NCBI RefSeq assembly: GCF_002216005.1
Contig: NZ_NIQC01000020.1
Span: 1 to 50,923 of the forward strand
Origin: Natranaerobius trueperi
GTDB taxonomy: Bacteria > Bacillota > Natranaerobiia > Natranaerobiales > Natranaerobiaceae
Direction: 5' to 3'
Length of the DNA: 50,923 nucleotides
Numbering within the stretch: the stretch's first letter is position 1; every line of letters starts with the position of its first letter. Shown one piece after another: positions 1 through 7,941 of this stretch. A program made the position numbers and the translations under genes. The notes under the pieces were generated by a model. It saw only the letters and a list, made by a program, of their open reading frames with translations. It did not search any database and had not been told where the DNA came from.

Positions 1-220
1 GTTCAGGCTCTTTTACAGAAGCATCAGCTTCTTTTTCAGTTTCGTTAAAAAGCTGCATCTGATCTGGAGTTACTTCACTAGAGCTTCCAAATTGTTTATG
101 TCGGTTAAGCTGGTAGTGTTCTTTGAGCAGTTTATTCTCTTGCTCTAACCTGACATTTTCTCGCTCTAATGCACTGCATCTATCTTGTAATTGTTGGATT
201 GCTTTCTCTTGATTTGTCAT
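1..220 (-). CDS. tnpC: IS66 transposase TnpC, N-terminal part (partial)
   Basis: The ATG is at 220 on the minus strand and the frame stays open to the window edge. The first ~73 residues start MTNQEKAIQQLQDRCSALER, a coiled-coil/leucine-zipper-like N-terminus. They contain HKQFGSSSE followed by an acidic stretch, matching the conserved RFGxxSE region near the N-terminus of IS66 transposases. The DDE catalytic domain would lie outside the window. It sits about 50 bases downstream of tnpB in the normal IS66 order. The identification is firm as to family; whether the element is intact cannot be judged. Confidence 0.85.
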   Translation of the reverse strand, partial: MTNQEKAIQQLQDRCSALERENVRLEQENKLLKEHYQLNRHKQFGSSSEVTPDQMQLFNETEKEADASVKEPE

Positions 221-270
221 ACTAATTTAATTCGACTTTTTGTACTAAAAACCTTTGAAATCAGTGATTT

Positions 271-627
271 TTACAAAATTTTATTCTTAGTTACTTGGTT
301 ATGAGCCTCTCGTTGATCTAAAGCTAACCCGTCGAGTAACCAGCGTAGTTGACGGTAGCTTATGCTTACTGTCTGTGTAGTTGTATCATCGGGCCACTGG
401 AATTTACCTTCTTCTAATCTATGGTAGTACAGCCAAAAGCCCGATGAGTCCCAGTAGAGTATTTTAATCTTGTCTTTTTTGCGATTACAGAAAGCGAACA
501 GGCATGGAGAGAATGGATCTAATTCAAAGCTCTGTTGTACTAACACTGCCAAACCATCTATTGACTTTCTCAAATCAGTTTTACCAACTGCCAGGTAGAC
601 TCTTTCTACACTGGTTTCTGTTAGCAT
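271..627 (-). CDS. tnpB: IS66 accessory protein TnpB (IS66 Orf2-like)
   Basis: This 118-residue protein has the hallmark features of the IS66 Orf2 family: VYLAVGKTDLRKSIDGLA near the N-terminus, then CNRKKDKIKILYWDSSGFWL and a C-terminal LRWLLDGL. The length (about 115-120 aa) is normal for the family. TnpB is required with TnpA and TnpC for IS66 transposition, but its biochemical role is not settled. Its start overlaps the end of tnpA by 7 bases, indicating translational coupling. The protein appears full length. Confidence 0.93.
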   Translation of the reverse strand: MLTETSVERVYLAVGKTDLRKSIDGLAVLVQQSFELDPFSPCLFAFCNRKKDKIKILYWDSSGFWLYYHRLEEGKFQWPDDTTTQTVSISYRQLRWLLDGLALDQREAHNQVTKNKIL

Positions 628-971
628 AGTTCCGAAAGAGTCCTGACTAAATCTTTTAGTAATTGTTTATCAAAATCAGATCCTACTTCTATGGAAGCCT
701 GACCAACTTTTACTGTCATCTGGGAAGTGTCTTTTTTTTCTACCTGGCTGGCATCATCAACTTTCAGCGGAAGCCACTGAGTATCAGATGTATTATTGTG
801 ATTATTTAAATCTTCATCTTTGTATTTTCTGAGCCAGTAACGCAGTTTAGTGATGCTTAAATTGTGTGTATTGCACCATTCTCTAGTGGTCATGCCGCTA
901 GATCTGAACTCGGCTATGTGCTGTTTCCAGCTTTCTCTTCGCCTTTCATATTTGTTTTTAGGTTGTGACAT
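621..971 (-). CDS. tnpA: IS66 accessory protein TnpA (helix-turn-helix)
   Basis: This 116-residue protein begins MSQPKNKYERRRESWKQHI and carries FRSSGMTTREWCNTHNLS, the helix-turn-helix region typical of IS66 TnpA, followed by LRYWLRKYK. The C-terminal half is a variable linker ending in a hydrophobic helix. As the first gene of the element it lies about 80 bases inside the terminal repeat, so its promoter must sit in that gap. In other IS66 elements the protein is thought to bind DNA or regulate the element. It appears intact. Confidence 0.9.
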   Translation of the reverse strand: MSQPKNKYERRRESWKQHIAEFRSSGMTTREWCNTHNLSITKLRYWLRKYKDEDLNNHNNTSDTQWLPLKVDDASQVEKKDTSQMTVKVGQASIEVGSDFDKQLLKDLVRTLSELC

Positions 972-1055
972 GAAAATTCCCCCTACCTTAGTTAGTTGGG
1001 GGAATTATGACACAGTCTTAGTTGTTTTACTATGTGGGGATAGTTTGACGCTCAC

Positions 1056-1222
1056 TTTGATACTCAAATTGTGGACTAACCTCCCACTACTAAAATAACC
1101 AACAATCTCACCTATATTATTCTTAGCCCCTATTACTGTTATAGTAGCTATTGCTAAAAAAGTACCTGCTATTCCTGGTGTCCTTGGTATTTCAACAGCA
1201 AGACTTGACAAGGAAGATAACT
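1056..1222 (-). pseudogene. Unrecognised coding fragment adjoining the IS66 end
   Basis: Just outside the IS66 end an open minus-strand frame encodes roughly 50 residues including VEIPRTPGIAGTFLAIATIT, a hydrophobic, membrane-like stretch. A stop codon lies just upstream and the other end is at the IS. It could be the remnant of a membrane protein gene truncated by the insertion. I do not recognise the family, and chance open frame is possible. Confidence 0.2.
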
Positions 1223-1230
1223 AAAAGATA

Positions 1231-1273
1231 AAAGAGCGGTTGCACTCACACAAAGTGAATTCAACCGCTCTTT
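1231..1273 (-). terminator. Terminator downstream of the chemoreceptor gene
   Basis: Perfect 12-bp stem AAAGAGCGGTTG / CAACCGCTCTTT around a 19-base loop, ending 13 bases beyond the stop codon of the chemoreceptor gene. A run of T/A follows in the minus direction. Confidence 0.8.
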
Positions 1274-1285
1274 ATTAGTAAGCAA

Positions 1286-3310
1286 TTATTCATACTTGAA
1301 TTTATCTATACTTGTTTTCATTTCTTCAGATAACTTTGCAAGGGAATCACTAGCTCTAGAAATATCTTCCATAGCAGCAGTTTGCTCTTCAACAGATGCA
1401 GAAGCTTCTTCTGTTCCGGCAGCATTTTCTTCTGAAATAGAAGATAAGTTTTCCATAACACTTATAATCTTATCTTTCTTTTCTTCCATCTCTTTACCTG
1501 AGTCATTTACATCTTGGAGTACTTCTTTTACCTGTTCTATCGCATCTTTTATTCCACTAAATTTGGTACTAGTTTGTTCAACACTTTCTTTCTCAGAATC
1601 AACTATTTCTTTTACCTCTTCCATAGTAGTTACAGCGTAGTTACTTTTTTCTAGTAGATCTTTAATAATGGAGTCTATCTCTTCAGTAAATTTACTGGAT
1701 TCTTCAGCAAGCTTTCTAATCTCATCAGCTACAACAGAAAACCCTTGTCCTGCTTCACCTGCTCTAGCAGCTTCTATAGCTGCATTTAAGGCAAGTAGGT
1801 TTGTCTGTTCAGAAATGTTTTTTATCATTTCACTTGCCTCTGTAATTTGTTCAGCACTATTCTTTGTATTTAAGATGATATCATTTACCTCTGTAGTTCT
1901 AGTATTAAGGTGCTCAGTTTTATTTACTAAATCTTCAACTATTGTTAGTCCTTCATCTTTTAATGTATCTACCTTACCTGCAGTATTGTTTAAGTTTTCA
2001 ACATCAGTGTGATTTTTTTGTATGTAATTACCTAAATCATTAATCTCTTTTACACCTTCATCTGTATCTTGAGCTTGTGTACTAGCACCATTTGCAATCT
2101 CCTCAATAGTCTTTGCTACTTCATTTGCTGATTGTGTTGATTCTTCACTAGTAGCTGATAGTTCTTGTGAAGATGAAGCTACTTGTTCTGATTTATAGTG
2201 AATGTCACGGATCATTTCAACAACAGAATTTTGCATTGTATCAATAGATTTTGATATTTCACCTAGTTCATCTTTTAAAGTTAGTTCTTTATCTGTTAGG
2301 TTATCTGCAAAATTGCCTGATGATAACTTATTTAGATGATCTCGTAACTTACCTAAGGTTGTTACTACGTAGTTAGATGATCTATATAATATTAAACTTA
2401 ATATTAAGAAGGTAACTAATCCTATGATACCAACCCTTAGTAAGTTTTCATATACAGCTCCTTGTACCTCTTCCATAGAATAACCGATATTTAAAGCACC
2501 AACATGTTCACCATCGATTTCAACAGGAACTATGACATCATAAACATCGACATCTTCTGGTTCATAGTAATATTCATCAGTAAAATGTTCTTTATGAACT
2601 GCTGCCTGTTTTAAGCCTTCATCATCTACTTCCATACCTATTCTATCTTCATTACTATGGGCTTCTATTTTAAGATCTTTTGATGTAAATAAAGCAAAAA
2701 CAATATTATTTTCTTCTACTAAATCATTAACTGTATTTTGAATATCAAAGGAATCTTGAAGTTCTTCAACCTGATTAGCTGAAACACCAGCTTGTACAAA
2801 TCCACCTTCTGGGTTTATTAAGTAACCATATTTAATATATTCATCTGATTCTGTGTCTTGTCTAATATCTTCCATTAATTCATCGTCATTGCTTTCTATA
2901 AACTCATTTAAAACATGATCTTCTGGTGGCTCCCAGCCAACATATTCTTCAATTGAGCTATAGATTATTTCACCATCTTCATTAAAAACATTTAGTTCTG
3001 TTAATTCAGAATCTTCAGCTATCTGTTTTACTACTTCATTTGAAAGATTTTCATGATTACTGATGACATTTCTACTTGCTGTTCTGATAGTATCCTCGAT
3101 CATGTCATTGATAACATTTATTGATTCTTCATTATCTTCCATTTGACTAATGATCCTATGGGATAATTCGAACCCATTTTCTCTCATCTGCTCAAATAAA
3201 CTCTCTCTAATATAATAGGAAGATACTCCTCCTATCCCAGCTATAGCAACAAAAGTTATCAGTAATGGAATAATAATCAACTTTAATTTAATAGAACTTT
3301 TATTTCTCAA
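1286..3310 (-). CDS. Methyl-accepting chemotaxis protein
   Basis: This 674-aa transmembrane chemoreceptor passes ligand signals to CheA/CheW to steer flagellar rotation. TM1 is at about residues 10-32. An acidic extracytoplasmic Cache-like sensor domain spans about 35-288, TM2 is at 291-309, HAMP at 310-365, and the cytoplasmic signalling domain fills the rest. The hairpin tip [20 protein letters not shown] and the following [16 protein letters not shown] are the signature of the family. The sensor domain is unusually rich in Asp and Glu, as expected for a halophile. Translation seems to start at TTG (3310), preceded by AAAGGATGGTG; no better ATG exists near the first membrane helix. It is monocistronic with its own terminator. 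The ligand cannot be deduced. A flagellin gene lies further along the window, consistent with motility. Confidence 0.95.
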   Translation of the reverse strand: MRNKSSIKLKLIIIPLLITFVAIAGIGGVSSYYIRESLFEQMRENGFELSHRIISQMEDNEESINVINDMIEDTIRTASRNVISNHENLSNEVVKQIAEDSELTELNVFNEDGEIIYSSIEEYVGWEPPEDHVLNEFIESNDDELMEDIRQDTESDEYIKYGYLINPEGGFVQAGVSANQVEELQDSFDIQNTVNDLVEENNIVFALFTSKDLKIEAHSNEDRIGMEVDDEGLKQAAVHKEHFTDEYYYEPEDVDVYDVIVPVEIDGEHVGALNIGYSMEEVQGAVYENLLRVGIIGLVTFLILSLILYRSSNYVVTTLGKLRDHLNKLSSGNFADNLTDKELTLKDELGEISKSIDTMQNSVVEMIRDIHYKSEQVASSSQELSATSEESTQSANEVAKTIEEIANGASTQAQDTDEGVKEINDLGNYIQKNHTDVENLNNTAGKVDTLKDEGLTIVEDLVNKTEHLNTRTTEVNDIILNTKNSAEQITEASEMIKNISEQTNLLALNAAIEAARAGEAGQGFSVVADEIRKLAEESSKFTEEIDSIIKDLLEKSNYAVTTMEEVKEIVDSEKESVEQTSTKFSGIKDAIEQVKEVLQDVNDSGKEMEEKKDKIISVMENLSSISEENAAGTEEASASVEEQTAAMEDISRASDSLAKLSEEMKTSIDKFKYE

Positions 3311-3575
3311 TACTATACACCATCCTTTAAATTTTTTCTATAAGATATAGCAAACTACCAACTATAAAACTATTAATTAAGACAACATTTAGTAGATTTT
3401 ATGATAAGTATTGGTATCTTCTCATTTACAAATATACCACCCTTTCTTCTCTGCAATTGTTACCGTCTTCTCTTCTAAAACTTCTATTATCCCTTGGTAC
3501 TGTATAATTTTGTATTTCGACAATCTTTATAACGATTATGACCTATTTTTAATATTATGTAAATAGGTCTAACGT

Positions 3576-3635
3576 TACAGTATTAGGGCGAAAAGCCCAC
3601 TCTTTCAATCGTGGGCTTTTCGCCCTAATACTGTA
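3576..3635. repeat. Perfect 25-bp inverted repeat (hairpin)
   Basis: The arms 3576-3600 and 3611-3635 are exact reverse complements separated by a 10-base loop. Two smaller perfect palindromes follow: 3641-3656 (AACTG arms) and 3666-3685 (ATTATTAA arms). There is no T-tract at the base of the large stem, so a simple terminator is not the obvious reading. The length and perfection suggest a recently inserted small repeat or a strong RNA hairpin. Confidence 0.75.
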
Positions 3636-3717
3636 AATACAACTGAAAAAACAGTTAAAATTTTTATTATTAATTGGTTAATAATCACATAGTTTATTCT
3701 ACCAACAAAGAAAAAAA

Positions 3718-3748
3718 TCCCCTCAGTTCCCAGTCTTAAACTAGGGGG
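3718..3748 (-). terminator. Terminator-like hairpin after the intron remnant
   Basis: On the minus strand a CCCCCTAGTT / AACTGAGGGG stem with one bulge is followed directly by ATTTTTTTC. This is a good intrinsic terminator for transcription leaving the group II intron remnant. Confidence 0.55.
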
Positions 3749-3756
3749 ATCAATTA

Positions 3757-4156
3757 AGATAGGGGGCGGTTCCAGATTATATCTGACGTAAGAATTCATA
3801 TCTAGACACAAGACTTTCAAGCCCTAGACCAATCTAATAGGCTTCCGTCTAGGGTTCTTTGTAGTATTGGACTTTTAACTAGACGCCTATAAGCTTTCCG
3901 GGAATTACCCCATTCATACGCTTTACATGAAGAAACTTCAAGTGAAATAAGATTCTCAACCTACGACTTAACCACGATTCGAGACTCTTCAGTTTGCTTG
4001 GAGTGTATGAGATTTGTGTCCCTCGGGGCGAAAATTTGCCGCTGACTTCCTTCAGATGATAGAGTCACCTCCACCACCCTTGTCTTGAGCTACAGCTACT
4101 ACTACCTTCGCTGTCCGAGACTTTCACCCTATAGCTTATACCCATGCCGGGCACAC
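3757..4156 (-). ncRNA. Group II intron 5' fragment (probable class IIC ribozyme, domain I)
   Basis: Read on the minus strand, the element starts at 4156 with GTGTGCCCGGCATGGG, closely resembling the 5' end of bacterial group II introns. It continues with the familiar CTATAGGGTGAAAGTC, GAAGGTAGTAG, and CATCTGAAGGAAGTC segments of domain I. Roughly 400 bases can be recognised. No reverse transcriptase or maturase frame and no domain V hairpin (AGCCGTATG-type) was found downstream, so it looks like a truncated, non-splicing remnant. It sits directly behind a terminator hairpin, which is the known insertion preference of class IIC introns. Group II identity is firm; the exact 3' edge of the remnant is a guess. 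Confidence 0.82.
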
Positions 4157-4158
4157 AC

Positions 4159-4195
4159 AAACAAGTGTCGCTTATAAAATAAGCGACACTTGTTA
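4159..4195 (-). terminator. Terminator of the TolC-like gene; intron insertion site
   Basis: A perfect 16-bp stem (AACAAGTGTCGCTTAT and its complement) with a 3-base loop lies about 20 bases beyond the stop codon of the TolC-like gene. In the minus direction the T-tract is replaced by the start of the group II intron, as expected when a class IIC intron inserts right after the stem. Confidence 0.8.
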
Positions 4196-4216
4196 ACATG
4201 CTCAAAGTTTATCCCA

Positions 4217-6178
4217 TTACCGTTCTTTTTCCATATCATTAATTCCTTGATCTATACCTTGTGACTGTGTATCCATATCCCCTAATCCATCAACCATGAT
4301 ACCATGTTCATCTAACATTAAAAGTTCTCTTTTAGCTAAATATGCTTGTAGTCTAGCCATTTCATATAAATTTTTTGTTTGGATTGGTTCTGTCATACTA
4401 TTCAAGTACTCAGTTTCTGAAATCATACCATTTTGAAATCTTATTTCATCAACATTTACTGCTTCTTTTTGTAACTCTAATGCTTCTTTTGCTAACTCTA
4501 CATCATTCATCGCTTCTTTGAAACTATTGTAACTTGAATATGCTTTCTTCTCTATATCCTCCTCTATCATTTCTTTTTCTATTTCAGCCTGCTCTAGTTC
4601 ATATCTTTTCATATCATATTCTTCACTATTAGAACCATGTTGCTCTTCCATCCAATCTAAATTATCTTCTTCATGATCTACCTTCTTTTCTTTTAATCTT
4701 ATCTCAACACCATCATTAAGAGCATAATCTATAGTATCATCAATATTGACATTAAAACTGTCTATGCTAGGTTCGATAGATTCTAAATAGATTGAATCAT
4801 CTATTGGGATTCCTATAAATGTTTTAAGTTCTCTTTGTAAGTTTTCCCTTTCATTCTTAACACTTTCAAGGTTATTTTTCACTTCATTTTTTTGCATTTC
4901 TAAAGTATCTACATTTAACCCAGTACTTAGACCAATTTCTTTTCTTGCTATCTCTTCATCTAAATCCCTTTTAGCATTAGCATAATCAATATTTAGAGAT
5001 TCTAATTGTTTATCTAACATTAAAAGACCTACATACATGCTCTCAACAGCAAATTGAAGTTCCTTTTGTCCCTTTTCTTCCCACTCTTTATAGGCTAGAT
5101 CTCGTTGCTGTTCGATTTCTATTACGCTTTGTTCAGCTTCAGAAAGTATATCATCTGTAAAGTTTTCCTCTTCCATTCGATCAGTTGCATCAATCAGTCC
5201 ATTAACAGCTCTTAACTCCATTTCAACTTTTTGAAGCTCTAAATATATCTTGGTAACTTTATTTAATTGTTCTTCAAATTCTTCTTCAGTCGTTGTTCCA
5301 TTTTCGTCATTGTTATCATTTCTTCCAAAATCTATATCAGAAGGTAAATCGTCTCCATCTACTACATAGTCATAACCATTACCCGCAAATCCTTGTTCTA
5401 ATTCTTCTAATTTTTCTATTTCTTCCTCAAGTTCTCTTTCTAATTGATCTCGCTTATCTTCAAGATTTCTCTTTTCTGAATTTAAATCATCTGATATGTC
5501 AGATGTACTATCCACCAAATCTTCTAGGTCATCATGTTGTTTCTGTGCCATGTTAACACCAGCATCAGCCATCCCAAGGCTTACCTCTATTTGCTGTGCT
5601 TGCCAAGAATGCAATACTTTATCTTTTGTTTCTTCTAAAGTTAAAATCTTATCATACTCATCTAAGTTAACATCTCTAATGTAAAATTCTTCTAGCTCTG
5701 ACTCTAACCTTCTTCTTATTTCTTCATCACTTTCTTTCTCTTCTTCTTTTTCTTCATAAACAGTGACTAAATTATCATCTGAATGCCATTCTACTTCTGT
5801 CCCTAACCCCTCAGATATGAAACGTAACGGTACCATAGTTCTATTATTATCAGAAATCTTAGGTACTGTGTCCATGGTTTTAGTATCATCGTTTAACTGA
5901 TACTCTTTTTCACCAACCACTAGTTCTAAAGTATCTACCCCACGCTGAATGGAGATTAAATCTTGTGAGCCATCCCAATCAACATTAGCTTGTAAAGCCT
6001 CACTTACATACCTAACAGGTACTTGTGTCCTATTTGAATCATCAATATATGGTTTTTGATCAGTAAATTCAATAAGCTCATCCTCTACCATTACATGTAT
6101 TTCTTCTTCAGCAGAAGAAACATTGGGTACTGATAATAGTAATAACATAGCTGGTATCAATTTTTTGTAGTTTAACAT
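4217..6178 (-). CDS. TolC-like coiled-coil protein with N-terminal stalk domain
   Basis: This 653-aa secreted protein has a signal peptide at residues 1-23 (ending VSSAEE). A copper-amine-oxidase-N-terminal-like 'stalk' domain spans about 27-145, with paired repeats such as RTQVPVRYVSEALQ and RTMVPLRFISEGLG. A long helical region of about 160-620 follows. The latter contains two similar halves with TolC/outer-membrane-efflux-like features, for example the C-terminal FQNGMISETEYLNSMTE followed by a helix of the AxLxAYLAKREL type. TolC proteins form export ducts in diderm bacteria; in Gram-positive relatives the role of such proteins is unknown, perhaps a wall-spanning or surface structural role. 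The ATG at 6178 has AAGGGTGA upstream. The stalk-domain call is strong, the TolC-like call moderate. Confidence 0.75.
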   Translation of the reverse strand: MLNYKKLIPAMLLLLSVPNVSSAEEEIHVMVEDELIEFTDQKPYIDDSNRTQVPVRYVSEALQANVDWDGSQDLISIQRGVDTLELVVGEKEYQLNDDTKTMDTVPKISDNNRTMVPLRFISEGLGTEVEWHSDDNLVTVYEEKEEEKESDEEIRRRLESELEEFYIRDVNLDEYDKILTLEETKDKVLHSWQAQQIEVSLGMADAGVNMAQKQHDDLEDLVDSTSDISDDLNSEKRNLEDKRDQLERELEEEIEKLEELEQGFAGNGYDYVVDGDDLPSDIDFGRNDNNDENGTTTEEEFEEQLNKVTKIYLELQKVEMELRAVNGLIDATDRMEEENFTDDILSEAEQSVIEIEQQRDLAYKEWEEKGQKELQFAVESMYVGLLMLDKQLESLNIDYANAKRDLDEEIARKEIGLSTGLNVDTLEMQKNEVKNNLESVKNERENLQRELKTFIGIPIDDSIYLESIEPSIDSFNVNIDDTIDYALNDGVEIRLKEKKVDHEEDNLDWMEEQHGSNSEEYDMKRYELEQAEIEKEMIEEDIEKKAYSSYNSFKEAMNDVELAKEALELQKEAVNVDEIRFQNGMISETEYLNSMTEPIQTKNLYEMARLQAYLAKRELLMLDEHGIMVDGLGDMDTQSQGIDQGINDMEKER

Positions 6179-6407
6179 TATATCACCCTTTACTTATAAA
6201 TTATTCTAATACATATATCTTCTTTTTAAATTTAATTTTCCCTTCTAAATTTCATTACTAACGTAATTAGGACTTTAATAACTTCAAAACTGTCACAGTT
6301 TATAATTTTTAGAAAATAGAATAATTTCTGCAATGGAATTATTCTATTTTCTAATACGACAAAATTTGGTAAAATGAACAATGCATTAAATTTAGGAGTG
6401 TGATATC

Positions 6408-6563
6408 ATGAGTCTCGAAAAAATTAATAGATTAAGGGCCAAACTTCATGAATTAGTTATAGAAAATGCTCCTTATGAAAAGATCTTAACGTTAAGTCAA
6501 CAGTTAGATGAACTAATTGTTGATCATCAAAAAGAGAAAAAAGATTATTTTGAAGATAGATGA
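6408..6563 (+). CDS. Spo0E-like aspartyl-phosphate phosphatase
   Basis: A 51-codon gene starts at ATG 6408 with TTTAGGAGTG upstream. The product begins MSLEKINRLRAKLHELVIEN and carries LSQQLDELI, the SQxLDxLI signature of Spo0E-family phosphatases. These short two-helix proteins dephosphorylate the sporulation regulator Spo0A~P and so delay sporulation. The typical length is 50-90 aa, so this one is complete. It stands alone on the plus strand between two minus-strand genes and shares the downstream bidirectional terminator. It supports a spore-forming host. Confidence 0.88.
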   Translation: MSLEKINRLRAKLHELVIENAPYEKILTLSQQLDELIVDHQKEKKDYFEDR

Positions 6564-6625
6564 GTGATTAATTTCACACATTCTATTCATAATACCTTTT
6601 AGGTATACTTTGTGGGCACCTAAAT

Positions 6626-6652
6626 AAAATAACCGCCTTTGGCGGTTATTTT
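6626..6652. terminator. Bidirectional terminator
   Basis: AAAATAACCGCC TTT GGCGGTTATTTT is a perfect 12-bp stem with a 3-base loop, with A/T runs on both sides. It lies between the convergent spo0E-like gene and the secreted Ig-like gene; the stop codon of the latter falls inside the stem. Confidence 0.88.
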
Positions 6653-7683
6653 AATAGCGCACTTAAGAAACCAAACAGATCATTAGCTGAATGTTCATTT
6701 TCTATATCCTCATCTCCATCAACTTTTATTGTAACTGGCTCTTCAATTAATTCTGCCACACCTAACCCGTCAAAACTAGATCCTACTTTTAACTCAAATT
6801 CACCGGGTTCAGTACTGTCAACGTAAAACGAAACATATCCATCCTCATTAACTTCACCAATTAGATTCCAGATATTTTCTTCTCGATAATTCTCTTCAGC
6901 GCCCTGCTCATGAGGCGGTAAATCTTCACCTAGAAAGTCATCACTCATATATATATTTTCAGATCCTCTACTAGTTTCTACATAGAATTGTACTCTTTCA
7001 CCTTCTTCTATTGCCTCTATACTTGTGGCAGGTTCTAGCCTTATTTCTATTCCTTCTCTATCTTCTACCTTGTCTTGTAAAATTTCATTATCCATTACTT
7101 CTAGTGAACTAGTAGCGCTGTAATAGTCAACAGTTTCACGTCCAAAAATCACTTCAACATCTTTATCCTTTTCCATAAAAAGCCTTAAATTATCATAAAC
7201 AAACTTTTCACCATTTACTATAATCCCATCAACTTGCCAGCCATCTCCTGGTACAAACTCTAGGTTAGCTTGTTCATCTTCATTATATACACCTGACCAA
7301 CCATAGTCTATTTCTTCTCCATCTACGGTAACGCTTCCATTACCTACTACCCCTACTCTTAACTGGTAATCATCACTACTTTGTGATAATTCAATAGGAA
7401 TAATCGCCTCGCCGGATCTTGTTTCGAAGTTACCTGTTATAGATCTATAACCTTCTTTATCTACTTCATAGCTATATATATCTGAAGGCATCTCTTCAAA
7501 GACGACTTTTCCATTTTCATTAGTTTCTTTCTCATAACCACCTAATTCAACATTAACATTTTCTAGCTCTTTGTTACCTTCAAATACTCTAAAAGTAACA
7601 TCTTGAGTATCCTCTGCATAAGCTGTACTGGTTGTTAGTGTTATAAAACCTAATGTTACTATAACAAATAGTTTACTTTTCAA
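6646..7683 (-). CDS. Secreted protein with carboxypeptidase-regulatory-like domain
   Basis: This 345-aa acidic exported protein has a signal peptide at residues 1-24 (cleavage after AYA). A transthyretin/carboxypeptidase-regulatory-like Ig fold follows at about 28-105 (VNVELGGYEKETNENGKVVF, then YEVDKEGY). A segment like the bacterial repeat domains found in surface proteins spans about 108-185 (VVGNGSVTVDG, VPGDGWQVDGI). The C-terminal half resembles the Ig-like parts of the two large neighbours. There is no anchor or stalk domain, so it may be released or held by partners. The start is TTG at 7683, preceded by AAGGAGTGA. Function beyond a surface or structural role is unknown. Confidence 0.75.
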   Translation of the reverse strand: MKSKLFVIVTLGFITLTTSTAYAEDTQDVTFRVFEGNKELENVNVELGGYEKETNENGKVVFEEMPSDIYSYEVDKEGYRSITGNFETRSGEAIIPIELSQSSDDYQLRVGVVGNGSVTVDGEEIDYGWSGVYNEDEQANLEFVPGDGWQVDGIIVNGEKFVYDNLRLFMEKDKDVEVIFGRETVDYYSATSSLEVMDNEILQDKVEDREGIEIRLEPATSIEAIEEGERVQFYVETSRGSENIYMSDDFLGEDLPPHEQGAEENYREENIWNLIGEVNEDGYVSFYVDSTEPGEFELKVGSSFDGLGVAELIEEPVTIKVDGDEDIENEHSANDLFGFLSALLK

Positions 7684-7820
7684 TACGTCTTCACTCCTTG
7701 TTTATCAAAGATTTGTGTGTTATCACTCCTAATATATAGTTTCATAAATTTAGACGTCACTTAACTTTGTCAAGTTCCATTTTTTCTACTATTTTTTAAA
7801 TATATTTAGTTTGACATACT

Positions 7821-7840
7821 CCCACAGCTAAAGCAGTGGG
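7821..7840. repeat. IS200/IS605-type terminal hairpin remnant
   Basis: CCCACAGCTAAAGCAGTGGG forms an imperfect stem preceded by TTGACATACT. This is typical of the subterminal hairpin at the end of IS200/IS605 (TnpB-bearing) elements, which also belongs to their guide RNA scaffold. No transposase or TnpB frame is nearby, so it is a solo end. Confidence 0.5.
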
Positions 7841-7881
7841 CTTTCTGCTTGATTTTCTCGTAAAAAAACAGTAGAAACACT

Positions 7882-7927
7882 AGGGGTATCCCAAAAGATT
7901 ATCATAAAAATCATTTAGGATACCCCT
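7882..7927 (-). terminator. Terminator of the 770-aa S-layer-like gene
   Basis: AGGGGTATCC / GGATACCCCT stem with a 26-base loop, starting 15 bases past the stop codon. A-rich sequence on the plus strand gives U-rich RNA only weakly, so efficiency is uncertain. Confidence 0.55.
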
Positions 7928-7941
7928 GATTTTTTACTCCA

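Larger units (their letters stand above)
1..1055 (-). mobile_element. IS66-family insertion sequence, right part, cut by window edge
   Basis: Three consecutive minus-strand genes in the IS66 order tnpA, tnpB, tnpC occupy this stretch; tnpC runs off the left edge. The outer end lies at about 1055, where the minus strand begins GTGAGCGTCAAACTATCC, the kind of terminal inverted repeat IS66 elements carry. The far end is outside the window. The same core sequence recurs alone at 28095-28116. The element lies just left of an unrecognised coding fragment (1056-1222), so it may have interrupted an older gene. Confidence 0.88.

Noticed and set aside
3605-3820. 71-codon minus-strand frame across the intron remnant and the hairpin
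   Set aside because: It runs through the structured RNA and both hairpins and shows no protein-like pattern.
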